Shown: one piece after another, positions 42,267 to 53,929 of the stretch
How the letters are laid out: every line of letters begins with the position of its first letter
How positions within the stretch are numbered: position 1 is the stretch's first letter
NCBI RefSeq assembly: GCF_936943645.1
Contig: NZ_CAKZJO010000081.1
Location: 104,440 to 168,439, forward strand
Direction: 5' to 3'
Source of the DNA: an uncultured Bradyrhizobium sp.
GTDB taxonomy: Bacteria > Pseudomonadota > Alphaproteobacteria > Rhizobiales > Xanthobacteraceae
Length of the DNA stretch: 64,000 bases
Program-made: the position numbers and the translations under genes
The notes under the pieces: model-generated
The model's input: only the letters and a program-made list of their open reading frames with translations
Databases searched by the model: none
What the model was told of the DNA's origin: nothing

Positions 42267-44999
42267 CTACTCCCCATTCGCGCCGTTTCCGCTCTCGGCC
42301 TCTTCGGTGATGTGCTCGACCGACACCACGTGCTCGTCCTCGGCTGTGTCGAACACGATCACGCCTTGCGTCGAGCGGCCGGCGATGCGGATGCCTTCGA
42401 CCGGGCAGCGGATCAGCTGGCCCTTGTCGGTGACCAGCATGATCTGATCGGCGTCCTCCACCGGGAAGGAGGCGACCAGATTGCCGTTGCGGTTGTTGAC
42501 GCTCATGGCGACGATGCCTTTGCCGCCGCGGCCGGTGGTGCGGTACTCGTAGGACGAGGTCCGCTTGCCGTAGCCGTTGACGGAGACGGTCAGCACGACC
42601 TGCTCGGCCGCCGACATCTCGACATAGCGCTCCTGCGGGAGCTGGAAGCTGCCTGACGTCTCCTCGGCCTCGGCATCCGCCGGCGCCTCTTCCGCCGCGG
42701 CTTCTCCGGCCACCGCGCGGCGCATCTTCAGGTAAGCCGAGCGCTCGTCCGAGGTGGTCTCGACATGGCGCAGGATCGCCAGCGAAATCACCTTGTCGCC
42801 CTCGCCGAGCGCGATGCCGCGCACGCCCATCGAGGTGCGCCCTGTGAACACGCGCACGTCGGGCACGGGGAAGCGGATGCATTGGCCGCCGGCGGCGGTC
42901 AGCAGCACGTCGTCGCGCTCGGTGCAGATCTGGACGTCGACGATTGCCTCGCCGTCGTCGAGCTTCATCGCGATGATGCCGGAGCGGCGAACGTCGACGA
43001 AGTCGGACAGCTTGTTGCGCCGGACGTTGCCGCCGGTCGTCGCGAACATCACGTCGAGCTCGCCCCAGGTCGACTCATCCTCGGGCAGCGGCATGATGGT
43101 GGTGATGCGCTCGCCCTGCTCCAGCGGCAGGATGTTGATCAGCGCCTTGCCGCGCGCGTTGGGAGCCGCCATCGGCAGGCGCCAGACCTTCTCCTTGTAG
43201 ACCTGGCCGCGCGAGGAGAAGAACAATACCGGCGTGTGCGTGGAGGCAACGAACAGGCGCGAGACGAAATCCTCGTCGCGGGTCTGCATGCCCGAGCGGC
43301 CCTTGCCGCCGCGGCGCTGGGCCCGATAGGCCGACAGCGGCACGCGCTTGACGTAGCCGGCGTGCGAGACGGTGACGACCATGTCCTCGCGCTGGATCAG
43401 GTCCTCGTCCTCGACCTCGCCTTCCTGCTCCATGATCACGGTGCGGCGCGGGGTCGCGAACTCGGCCTTCACCTCGGCAAGCTCGGTCTTGATGATGTCG
43501 AGGATGCGGGCGCGGGAGTGCAGGATTTCGAGATACTCGCCGATCTCGCCGGCGAGCTTGGCAAGCTCGTCGCCGATCTCGTCGCGGCCGAGCGCGGTGA
43601 GGCGTGCGAGGCGCAGCTCGAGGATCGCCCGCGCCTGATCCAGCGACAGGCGGATGGTGCCGTCCTCGTTGATGCGATGACGGGGATCATCGATCAGCGT
43701 GATGATGTCCTCGACGTCGCGCGCCGGCCAGTCGCGCGTCATCAGGGTCTCGCGCGCGGCGGCCGGGGTCGGCGAGTGCCGGATGACCTTGATGATCTCG
43801 TCGATATTGGCAACCGCAATGGCAAGGCCGACCTGCTCATGCGCGCGCTCGCGCGCCTTGCGCAGCTTGTACTTGGTGCGGCGGGTGACGACCTGCTCGC
43901 GGAAGCCGACGAAGATCGTCAGCATGTCCTTCAGGTTCATCGTCTGCGGACGGCCCGAGTCCAGCGCGACGGCATTGACGCCGAACGAGGTCTGCAGCGG
44001 CGTGAACTTGTAGAGCTGGTTCAGCACGACATCGGGCACCGCATCGCGCTTGAGCTCGACGACGACCCGGTAGCCGTCGCGGTCGGACTCGTCGCGCAAG
44101 TCCGAGATGCCCTCGATCTTCTTTTCCTTGTAGAGCTCGGCGATGCGCTCGACCATCGTCGCCTTGTTCACCTGATACGGGATCTCGGTGATGACGATCG
44201 CCTCGCGCTCCTTCCGGATCGTCTCGAACGAGACCTTGCCGCGCATCACGATGGAGCCGCGGCCAAGGTGATAGGCGCTGCGGATGCCCTGACGTCCCAG
44301 GATGATGCCGCCGGTCGGGAAGTCCGGGCCCGGGACGATGTTGATGAGCTCGTCGATGGTCAGCGAGGGGTTGTCGATCAGCGCCATGCAGGCGTCGATG
44401 ACCTCGCCGAGATTGTGCGGCGGGATGTTGGTGGCCATGCCGACGGCGATGCCGCCGGCACCGTTGACCAGCAGATTCGGGAACCGCGCCGGCAGAACCA
44501 CGGGCTCACGCTCGGTGCCGTCGTAATTGTCCTGGAAATCGACTGTGTCGCTGTCGATGTCCTCGAGCAGCTTCAGCGCGATCTTCGTGAGGCGCGACTC
44601 GGTGTAGCGCATCGCCGCCGCGGGATCGCCGTCGACCGAACCGAAATTGCCCTGCCCGTCCACCAGCAACTCGCGCAAGGAGAAGTCCTGCGCCATGCGC
44701 ACCAGGGCGTCGTAGATCGCCTGGTCGCCATGGGGGTGGTACTTACCCATGACGTCGCCGACGATACCGGCTGACTTCTTGTGCTTCTTATCGGGCGTGA
44801 AGCCCTGCTCGTTCATCGAGAACAGGATGCGGCGATGCACCGGCTTCAACCCGTCGCGCGCATCGGGCAGCGCACGCGACACGATCACGCTCATGGCGTA
44901 ATCGAGATAGGACTTTTTCATCTCCTCGTAGATCGAGACGGGGCGAATGTCCGAGGGGTGCGCCGGCTGGTCGCCGGGCTTGTTGTCGTCGTCAGCCAA
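42267..44999 (-). CDS. gyrA: DNA gyrase subunit A
   Basis: The A subunit cuts and rejoins DNA during negative supercoiling. 910 residues. The breakage domain holds GDVMGKYHPHGDQAIYDALV and the DNA-linking Tyr132 in AAMRYTESRL. The GyrA-box QRRGGKG in the C-terminal beta-pinwheel separates it from ParC. The tail is acidic (ITEEAESGNGANGE). At the quinolone-determining position that is Ser83 in E. coli there is Gln93; the nearby Asp (Asp97, E. coli Asp87) is kept. An extra acidic Ala/Glu-rich insertion (about 30 residues) lies in the last third. It is transcribed leftward after ssb. Confidence 0.97.
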   Translation of the reverse strand: MADDDNKPGDQPAHPSDIRPVSIYEEMKKSYLDYAMSVIVSRALPDARDGLKPVHRRILFSMNEQGFTPDKKHKKSAGIVGDVMGKYHPHGDQAIYDALVRMAQDFSLRELLVDGQGNFGSVDGDPAAAMRYTESRLTKIALKLLEDIDSDTVDFQDNYDGTEREPVVLPARFPNLLVNGAGGIAVGMATNIPPHNLGEVIDACMALIDNPSLTIDELINIVPGPDFPTGGIILGRQGIRSAYHLGRGSIVMRGKVSFETIRKEREAIVITEIPYQVNKATMVERIAELYKEKKIEGISDLRDESDRDGYRVVVELKRDAVPDVVLNQLYKFTPLQTSFGVNAVALDSGRPQTMNLKDMLTIFVGFREQVVTRRTKYKLRKARERAHEQVGLAIAVANIDEIIKVIRHSPTPAAARETLMTRDWPARDVEDIITLIDDPRHRINEDGTIRLSLDQARAILELRLARLTALGRDEIGDELAKLAGEIGEYLEILHSRARILDIIKTELAEVKAEFATPRRTVIMEQEGEVEDEDLIQREDMVVTVSHAGYVKRVPLSAYRAQRRGGKGRSGMQTRDEDFVSRLFVASTHTPVLFFSSRGQVYKEKVWRLPMAAPNARGKALINILPLEQGERITTIMPLPEDESTWGELDVMFATTGGNVRRNKLSDFVDVRRSGIIAMKLDDGEAIVDVQICTERDDVLLTAAGGQCIRFPVPDVRVFTGRTSMGVRGIALGEGDKVISLAILRHVETTSDERSAYLKMRRAVAGEAAAEEAPADAEAEETSGSFQLPQERYVEMSAAEQVVLTVSVNGYGKRTSSYEYRTTGRGGKGIVAMSVNNRNGNLVASFPVEDADQIMLVTDKGQLIRCPVEGIRIAGRSTQGVIVFDTAEDEHVVSVEHITEEAESGNGANGE

Positions 45000-45355
45000 G
45001 GGGGAATCCGGTGAGTTTTTGTCTGGGAATCATATAGCGCATCGCCCCCCTGATAACCACCCTTCGGCGAGGGCTGGGAAGCGCTTTTTCCGCTTATTTT
45101 TCCAATAACTTACGGCCGTATAGCGGGCATCCTGGATGAGCCTGGAACCGGACTTCCAAAATCACCTCCGCCACCCCGACAAATCACGTGGGCGAGCGCC
45201 CCATGACGCCGCGTCCGGACGCCATCTCAAGTTCAAGCCAAACATGAAGCGGGCCCGGAAATCCCGAGCCCGTCCCGTCAATTAGTAAGGTTTGCTGACA
45301 CGATGGGACAGGCTCTACCCACACCCGGCAGCGCCCCTCATCGTCCCGACCGTTC
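45000..45355. other. Region between gyrA and ssb, no gene seen
   Basis: 356 bases between two leftward genes. On the minus strand, after ssb, GGGCTCGG and CCGGGCCC (about 45250-45275) form a hairpin with one G-T pair, a possible terminator with a poor T-run. The stretch just right of the gyrA start (near 45080-45130) is poorer in GC and probably holds its promoter. Confidence 0.4.
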
Positions 45356-45853
45356 TCAGAACGGGATGTCGTCGTCCATGTCGTTGTTGCGGCCACCGCC
45401 ACCGGCCGCAACCGGACGTCGCGGCGCGCTGCTGACCGGGCCTGAGGAGCCGAAATCGCCGCCGGGTTCGTCACCGAAGCTGCCGCCTCCTCCGCCGCCG
45501 CCGCGGCCGTCGAGCATCGTGAGGGTCGAGTTGAAGCCCTGCAGCACGACCTCGGTCGAGTACTTCTCGACGCCGCTCTGGTCGGTCCATTTGCGGGTCT
45601 GGAGCGCGCCCTCGATGTAAACCTTCGCGCCCTTCTTCAGGTACTGCTCGGCAACCTTGCAGAGGCCCTCATTGAAGATCACGACGCGATGCCACTCGGT
45701 CTTTTCCTTGCGCTCGCCGCTGTTCTTGTCGCGCCAGGTCTCCGAGGTCGCGATGCTCAGATTCGCAATCGGCCGCCCGTCCTGGGTGCGGCGGATTTCA
45801 GGATCCTTGCCGAGATTTCCAACCAGAATGACCTTGTTGACGCTTCCCGCCAT
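45356..45853 (-). CDS. ssb: Single-stranded DNA-binding protein
   Basis: 165 residues, full length. The OB fold runs from MAGSVNKVILVGNLGKDPE to about residue 115, followed by a Gly-rich linker (GRGGGGGGGSFGDEPGG) and the acidic C-terminal tip DMDDDIPF, which recruits repair and replication proteins. The start is the ATG preceded by GGAGAG; upstream codons are unconvincing. As in many proteobacteria it lies near uvrA in divergent orientation, here with an outer-membrane protein gene between them. Confidence 0.96.
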   Translation of the reverse strand: MAGSVNKVILVGNLGKDPEIRRTQDGRPIANLSIATSETWRDKNSGERKEKTEWHRVVIFNEGLCKVAEQYLKKGAKVYIEGALQTRKWTDQSGVEKYSTEVVLQGFNSTLTMLDGRGGGGGGGSFGDEPGGDFGSSGPVSSAPRRPVAAGGGGRNNDMDDDIPF

Positions 45854-46418
45854 CGCCGCTCTCCACTCCGAATGCCACTGAATTTCAAAAGGCCGAGCGC
45901 GCTGCCCGCGTTCCTCTGCGCCCTGTCGAGGCGACCCTATACGCTGGCAGGCCCAACTCAGCCCGTCACCCCCGGGGTTATCAACACATATAGCATCGAC
46001 ATCCGCAGCGTTCCAGATTTGTTCTTGTCGGCGCGATTGGCGCCGGCATGGCGTTCGGGTTCCCACCGAACTGCCCGGTGGGCGCTGCTACACGCTCCGA
46101 GCGTACCAGCCAGAACATCGATATCGGGATGATCTGCGTACACGGCCGCCGGTAGGGCCAGCCGGTCGCGACGCACAGATATCAGACTGATATTACTTGA
46201 CTATTTGGCAAAATCCTTGCGCCTTCCGTTCCCATTTGGCGATCGAATTTGCCGTCATAATGAGTCAGTAACCATCACCTTTTCGACCACTGTGGCTTTC
46301 CGGAGACACAACTTGCGGCTTCAGTGGTGTAAGCACCCCGTCAGTTGGGCCGTTGAGTCCGCTGCCCTTCCGTCCGCGGAAGGCAACAACAGAAACTGGG
46401 ACTGGGATTAAGTTGAAA
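45854..46418. other. Divergent promoter region of ssb and the outer-membrane gene, no gene seen
   Basis: 565 bases. AT-richer patches around 45970-46000 and 46190-46260 are likely promoter areas. No palindrome stands out. Short reading frames present on both strands lack ribosome-binding sites. Confidence 0.4.
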
Positions 46419-47111
46419 ATGAAGAAAGTTTTGTTGGCTTCGGCCTGTTTGTTCGCTCTGGCCGCCCCCGCTTCGGCTGCTGACCTCGCGGCTCGCCCCT
46501 ACACCAAGGCTCCCGTCGCTCCGATGGCTTCGGTCTACAACTGGACCGGCTTCTATCTCGGTATCGTCGGTGGCGGCGCCTGGGAAGCCTCGTCGGGTGA
46601 TCCGAAGATGCAGGGTGGTTTCGTCGGCGGCACCGCCGGCTACAACTGGCAGACCGGCAACGTCGTGTTCGGCCTCGAGGCGGATGGCGCCTGGGCTGAC
46701 GTCAGCGCTTCGGCCGCTGGCGTGGTTTTCGTCCCCGGCGTCGGTGGCATCCCGGCTTCGGTGAGCTCCAAGACCGACGCGATGGGCACCGTCCGCGGCC
46801 GCATCGGCTGGGCCGTCAACAACGTGCTGCTCTACGGCACCGGTGGTTACGCCTGGATCGACAACAAGATCACCGCCACCCTCGGCGGCCTCTCGGTCTC
46901 CGACAGCAAGTTCCACTCGGGCTGGACCGTTGGTGCTGGCGTCGAGGCGTTCTTCGCTCCGCAGTGGTCGGTCAAGGGCGAGTACCTCTATCGCAGCCTC
47001 GGCGGCGAGACCTACTTCTCGGGCGCCGTGCCCACCGGCACGCTCAACTTCCACACCGTGCAGGTCGGCGTGAACTATCACTTCGGCGCCCCCGTCGTCG
47101 CCAAGTACTAA
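46419..47111 (+). CDS. Outer-membrane beta-barrel protein (Omp25/31-like)
   Basis: 230 residues. A signal peptide (MKKVLLASACLFALAAPASA) is followed by a conserved N-terminal segment for this rhizobial family (ADLAARPYTKAP, VYNWTGFYLGIVGGG) and an eight-strand barrel pattern ending in VGVNYHFG. Codon use is strongly biased to GGC/GTC/CTC, as in highly expressed genes. Proteins of this family are abundant outer-membrane components; some act in adhesion or as porin-like channels. It has its own terminator at 47140-47166. TTG at 46413 is an alternative start, two residues earlier. Confidence 0.9.
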   Translation: MKKVLLASACLFALAAPASAADLAARPYTKAPVAPMASVYNWTGFYLGIVGGGAWEASSGDPKMQGGFVGGTAGYNWQTGNVVFGLEADGAWADVSASAAGVVFVPGVGGIPASVSSKTDAMGTVRGRIGWAVNNVLLYGTGGYAWIDNKITATLGGLSVSDSKFHSGWTVGAGVEAFFAPQWSVKGEYLYRSLGGETYFSGAVPTGTLNFHTVQVGVNYHFGAPVVAKY

Positions 47112-47139
47112 GCTTCGACTTCAACGCCTCAGCGTTACG

Positions 47140-47166
47140 AAAGGCCGGCCTTGCGCCGGCCTTTTT
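47140..47166 (+). terminator. Rho-independent terminator of the outer-membrane protein gene
   Basis: AAAGGCCGGC (47140-47149), five-base loop, GCCGGCCTTT (47155-47164) and a T-run. Confidence 0.9.
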
Positions 47167-47390
47167 GTTTGGTCCGGCCTGACACGTTCCCGCAATTCCG
47201 CGCCCTCCTGCTGCCAGATGCCGCCAGCGCGCCAACATTCCGTTGACGAGTCGCAACTCCCTCTGGAAATCCGTCCCCGTTCTTCCTACGTTCGCTGTCA
47301 TACCCATCGGCGCCGATCCCGGTTCGGGGCGAAGCGCGCCTTTTTTGTTGGCGCGATCGCGCACCTTTGGGCTCCTTGAGGGCAACTCGG

Positions 47391-50372
<2,982 letters not shown>

Positions 50373-50424
50373 CTGCTGCTGTTGCCTTGGGCAGCAGGAA
50401 TCGAGCCGCGGTGGAGTGATCTCG

Positions 50425-50754
50425 ATGCCGAGCCGAACCTATGCGCTATTTCGGAACGCCATCCTTGCCGAGCAACAGGTGACTTGCGTCTACGGGGGTC
50501 GCCACCGCGAAGTCTGCCCGCATATCATCGGCACCAACAAATCCGGCGAGGAGGCCGTACTGGCCTGGCAGTTTGCAGGCGAGAGCAGTGGACCGCTGCC
50601 GCAGTGGCGCTGCCTGAAGCTGGCCAACGTCCGTGGCGCGCTGGCGCGGGAGGGCCGCTGGCACGAAGGCGGCTCGCACCGAATTACTCAGACCTGCGTC
50701 AGCAACATTGATCTCGACGTCAACGTCGACGTTCGCAGACTGTCGTCTCGCTAA
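50425..50754 (+). CDS. Hypothetical protein with WYL-like features
   Basis: 109 residues. The part VTCVYGGRHREVCPHIIG followed by GEEAVLAWQFAG and PQWRCLKLANV resembles the core of WYL domains (ligand-sensing beta modules), which use Y/R/P positions in a similar order, but no HTH or C-terminal extension is present. A second in-frame ATG is at 50416. It converges with the frameshifted toxin gene, the two stop codons overlapping at CTAA (50751-50754). Assignment to WYL is inference. Confidence 0.6.
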   Translation: MPSRTYALFRNAILAEQQVTCVYGGRHREVCPHIIGTNKSGEEAVLAWQFAGESSGPLPQWRCLKLANVRGALAREGRWHEGGSHRITQTCVSNIDLDVNVDVRRLSSR

Positions 50755-51085
50755 CGACCCACGAACTCAATAACCGCCTCGCCCCGCGCGACAGCTTCGA
50801 CAATTTGCGGCATGACGGCCAGAAACTGGCGGATCAGCACGCGATTGTCGATATTGCCAACACGAACCCACAGGACGATCGGCCCCTGCCTCTTTGCAGC
50901 GCGCAGAAGGGAGAAATCGCGATCCTTGGTCACGAGAACGGCCGATCTAGAAATGGCTTCGTTCCAGATCACCCCGTCGAGCGCGTTTGCCATCCCGAGC
51001 TCGGCCACATGAGCCGCATCGTATCCGGCGCGACGCATGGCTTCCGCGAGTGCCGGAGGAGCTGAGCATCGATCAGGTATGGCAA
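50751..51085 (-). pseudogene. DUF5615/PIN-like toxin, frameshifted near its N-terminus
   Basis: Partner of the DUF433 gene next to it. The intact part starts at ATG 51038 and reads as a PIN-like toxin: AGYDAAHVAELG, IWNEAIS, VLVTKDRDF, then VLWVRVGN. Family members begin with a strand and a metal-binding Asp in LIDAQLPPALA. Here LPYLIDAQL is encoded from TTG 51085, one base after the antitoxin stop, but in another frame; PPALAEAMRRAG continues in the second frame. One missing base around 51053-51064 (CTCCTCCGG in place of a ten-base word) would rejoin them. Either the toxin is inactivated or a sequencing error is present. Confidence 0.75.
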
Positions 51086-51086
51086 A

Positions 51087-51314
51087 CTATTTGGCCGCTA
51101 TGATCGGGTGATCGACCTGGCGGGCGGCATAGGCGAGCACCGCGTCAATGTCGACCTCCTCCAGATACGGATAATCTTCGAGGATGCTCTCGCGCGATTG
51201 TCCCGCGGACAGCAATCCCAGGACGTCGGCAACCGTGATGCGCAGGTCGCGAATGCAGGGACGTCCGTGCATACGCTGCGGATCGACCGTAATCCTTGCC
51301 AGTAGCTCCGACAT
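51087..51314 (-). CDS. DUF433 (VapB-like) antitoxin
   Basis: 75 residues of the DUF433 family: RITVDPQRMHGRPCIRDLRI, then TVADVLGLLSAGQSRESI and a tail VDIDAVLAYAARQVDHPI. These small winged-helix-like proteins pair with DUF5615 PIN-type toxins and usually autorepress. The following toxin gene begins one base after its stop. Because the toxin is frameshifted in this sequence, the antitoxin could be a remnant, or could serve only as a DNA-binding regulator now. Confidence 0.85.
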   Translation of the reverse strand: MSELLARITVDPQRMHGRPCIRDLRITVADVLGLLSAGQSRESILEDYPYLEEVDIDAVLAYAARQVDHPIIAAK

Positions 51315-51410
51315 CTGTCACCTCTGCCGATTAATATAGCATCCCCGATGGCATCTGTCAGCGCATCGCTCCTAGCCCGATGCTTGGCCCGCCCGCACGT
51401 ACCCCGCCCC

Positions 51411-52064
51411 ATGCCCTTTTCCCTCGCCATCTTCGATCTCGACGGCACCCTCGCCGACAGCTTCCCGTGGTTTCTGCGCACCATCAACGATATCGCCGAT
51501 CGCTTCAGTTTTCGCCGCGTCTCCGATGAGGATATCGACAGCCTGCGGCATGCCTCGACACGCGAGATCCTTTCACGCCTCGAAGTGCCCTTGTGGAAGC
51601 TGCCCGCGATCGCGCGGCATGCGCGGCGGTTGAAGGGCGAAGCGGCGGCCGAGATTGCGCTGTTCGCGGGCGTCGAGACGATGCTGCGGACGCTGGCCGA
51701 GAACGGCGTGCAGCTCGCGCTGGTGACGTCAGACAGCGAGACCAATGCGCGCGAGAAGCTCGGGGCTGCCGCCGCGCTCTTCCAGCATTTCGACTGCTCG
51801 GCGTCGATCTTCGGCAAGCCCGCGAAATTCCGCCGCGTCATCCGCCGCGCCGGCGTGCAGCCGGACCGGGTCATCGCGATCGGCGACGAGGTCCGCGACA
51901 TCGAGGCGGCACATGCGGTGGGCATTGCCTGCGGCGCGGTGTGCTGGGGTTATGCGGCCCCGGCCGCGCTGCGGGCGCTGGGCCCGGACCATGTGTTCGA
52001 GCGGATGGACGAGATTGCGGACGCGGTGCGCCCCGGTGCCGTAGGGCGGATTGGCGAAGCGTAA
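51411..52064 (+). CDS. HAD-superfamily phosphatase (phosphoglycolate phosphatase-like)
   Basis: 217 residues from ATG 51411. HAD motif I FDLDGTLADS (nucleophile and general acid Asp), motif II LVTSDSE, the Lys in GKPAKF and motif IV IGDEVRDIEAA. A helical cap inserted after motif I (about 15-80) places it in subfamily IA, similar to Gph-type enzymes that hydrolyse small phosphoesters. The last nine codons and the stop lie inside a palindromic repeat (52041-52121), so its C-terminus GAVGRIGEA is probably encoded by the repeat. Substrate unknown. An upstream ATG at 51348 would add 21 unlikely residues. Confidence 0.88.
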   Translation: MPFSLAIFDLDGTLADSFPWFLRTINDIADRFSFRRVSDEDIDSLRHASTREILSRLEVPLWKLPAIARHARRLKGEAAAEIALFAGVETMLRTLAENGVQLALVTSDSETNAREKLGAAAALFQHFDCSASIFGKPAKFRRVIRRAGVQPDRVIAIGDEVRDIEAAHAVGIACGAVCWGYAAPAALRALGPDHVFERMDEIADAVRPGAVGRIGEA

Positions 52065-52121
52065 TCCGCCGAGCGATCGTCGATGCAAGGTGGCGGATTA
52101 CGCTTCGCTAATCCGCCCTAC
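52041..52121. repeat. Palindromic repeat with two 30-base arms
   Basis: The left arm (52041-52070) starts GTAGGGCGGATTGG; the right arm (52092-52121) is its reverse complement except for one base. A 21-base loop separates them. I recognise the arm sequence as a repeat frequent in Bradyrhizobium genomes. The left arm contains the end of the HAD gene. Confidence 0.85.
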
Positions 52122-52127
52122 GCGCCC

Positions 52128-53084
52128 CTACTCCGTCCGCCTGAGAAACGCCCCGAATGCCCTTGGCCCGTCCCCGGTCTTGATCTCGCCCACGACCTTC
52201 AGCTCGGCCGCATCGATGATGCTTAGCGTGTTGCTCTCCCAGCACGCCACGATGACGCGCTTGCCGTCGGCGGTCGCGTTGATGCCTTCAGGGTAGTCGC
52301 CGACATTGATGCGCTTCATCGGCTTCAGGCTCGCCACGTCGAACACGCTGACGGTGCCGCCATATTGGTCGGTGACGAAGCCGCGGCCCAAAGTCAGCGC
52401 CACCGCGTAGGGCCGCATGCCGACCTTCACGCGGCCGATCTCGCGCCCCTCTGCAATGTCGATCACGGAGACGTCGTCGGAGCCGACATTGGCGGTGTAG
52501 GCGCGCTTGCCCTCGGCGTCGATGGTGACGCCGAACGGGCGGGTGCCGACCTTGATCACCGCCTTGCGCTGGCGCGTCGCAATGTCCACCACCGAGACGC
52601 TGTCGTCGTCGCGGTCGGCCGAGAGCAGCAGCTTGCCGTTGGGCGTCACCGCAAGGCCCGACGGCGAGGCGCCGACCGCGATGCTGGCGGTGACGCTGTG
52701 CGAGGCCGCATCGATCACGCGCACCGCCGCCGCGTACCAGTCGGCGACATAGACCGTCCTGCCATCCGGCGCGACGGCGATGCCGAGCGGCCCGCCGCCG
52801 ACCTCGATGCGTCCCGCGACCTGCCGCGCCGCCGCGTCCACCACCGTCACCGCCTTGGCGTCGGGGCTCGTGACATAAGCAAAGCGCCCGTCAGCGCTGA
52901 CGGCCACCCCCGCCGGCTTGCCGCCGATGGGAATGGTCGCGATGCTGCGCAGCGTGCCGAGATCCATCACCATCAGATCGTCACTGAGCTGGTTGGTGAC
53001 GAACGCCTCCTCGGCGCGCGCGCCGTCGGGGCCGGCATGGCTAAAGCCGGCGGCGAGCGCCGCCGCCAGAACCAGCGCCCGCAC
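52128..53084 (-). CDS. Secreted YVTN/NHL-type beta-propeller protein
   Basis: 318 residues. A signal peptide (MRALVLAAALAAGFSHAG) and about seven beta-propeller blades with the repeated pattern xFVTNxxSDDVxVxDxxxxxxxxxIxVGxxP (for example VAVSADGRFAYVTSPDAK and VTIDAEGKRAYTANVGSDDV). Periplasmic by prediction. Such YncE/YVTN proteins bind partners or cofactors; in proteobacteria they often sit beside redox or metal-related genes. Two bases separate it from the SRPBCC gene upstream, so the two form an operon and may work together. No catalytic residues are visible. Confidence 0.85.
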   Translation of the reverse strand: MRALVLAAALAAGFSHAGPDGARAEEAFVTNQLSDDLMVMDLGTLRSIATIPIGGKPAGVAVSADGRFAYVTSPDAKAVTVVDAAARQVAGRIEVGGGPLGIAVAPDGRTVYVADWYAAAVRVIDAASHSVTASIAVGASPSGLAVTPNGKLLLSADRDDDSVSVVDIATRQRKAVIKVGTRPFGVTIDAEGKRAYTANVGSDDVSVIDIAEGREIGRVKVGMRPYAVALTLGRGFVTDQYGGTVSVFDVASLKPMKRINVGDYPEGINATADGKRVIVACWESNTLSIIDAAELKVVGEIKTGDGPRAFGAFLRRTE

Positions 53085-53086
53085 GG

Positions 53087-53668
53087 TCAGCTACCGCTCT
53101 CGATCTTCTTCTTCAGCGCCTCGAGCCCGGTCTTGTAGAGCCCGCTCACTGCCGTCCTGGCGGCCTCGTCGTTCAGCTCCGGCGGCGGATCGTTGTTGGG
53201 AAAGCCGCGGTAGAACGCGCCAGCCCATTCCAGCTTGGCCTTGCCGTCGGGCGCGGGCGATACCGTCAGCGTCGAGGAATAATTGGTCACCGGCAGCACC
53301 TTCACGTCGACCTTGGTGATCCGGTACGAATAGCTCAGCATGTCGGGTTCGTATTTGTAGAGCTCCTCCTCGACCGTCGCGCCGCCCTGCAACGTCAGCG
53401 TCCGCGTCGCGCCGACCTCGTTGCCCTTCTCGCCCGTGGTCTTGGTGACCGGCGGAAGCCAGCTCATGTCCTGAAAGTTGCGGATCGCGGCCCAGACCTT
53501 GTCCTGCGGCGCGTTGATCTCGATGGATTCACGCACCTTCTGCCGCGTCGGCCCATGCGCCCAGGCGGCCGGTGAAAAAAACGGCCCAAAGGCCGCTGTC
53601 AAGCCTGCCGCCCCACACACAGCCAGCGCGCCGGCCACGGCCGTGCGCCGTCCAATCGTCACCCTCAT
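53087..53668 (-). CDS. Secreted SRPBCC-family (lipid/ligand-binding) protein
   Basis: 193 residues. The N-terminus has a twin-arginine-like signal (IGRRTAVAGALAVCG) that could use the Tat pathway, followed by an SRPBCC/START-like domain: ESIEINAPQDKVWAAIRNFQ, MLSYSYRITKVDVK and LPVTNYSSTLTVSPA, ending in a long helix (VSGLYKTGLEALKKKIE). SRPBCC proteins bind hydrophobic ligands in a cavity; enzymatic members exist. It is the first gene of a two-gene operon with the YVTN propeller. Ligand unknown. Confidence 0.85.
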   Translation of the reverse strand: MRVTIGRRTAVAGALAVCGAAGLTAAFGPFFSPAAWAHGPTRQKVRESIEINAPQDKVWAAIRNFQDMSWLPPVTKTTGEKGNEVGATRTLTLQGGATVEEELYKYEPDMLSYSYRITKVDVKVLPVTNYSSTLTVSPAPDGKAKLEWAGAFYRGFPNNDPPPELNDEAARTAVSGLYKTGLEALKKKIESGS

Positions 53669-53929
53669 CTCGTTTCCTCTTACGTCCAGTTGATCGTGCG
53701 CGACTTGGCATGCGCGCTGCGGTCATCCTAGCGCATTTTGGGGCCGAGGGGAGACCGGTTCGTGGCGCCGTTGCGGCGGGTCCCGGCACGCCCCCACAAC
53801 CCGTTGCGCCGCCCGAGAGGCAAAACACCCACGGGCGGGTCAACGCCACCAAATCGAAATATTTCTCTTTATCAGAACTTCGGATTATCGTATAGGAAGC
53901 CATCCCGTCCCGGGCCGAGGGGCGCATCG

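Noticed and set aside
42765..44774. A 669-codon plus-strand frame opposite gyrA.
   Set aside because: Same reason: it is a shadow of gyrA without ribosome-binding site or recognisable domains.
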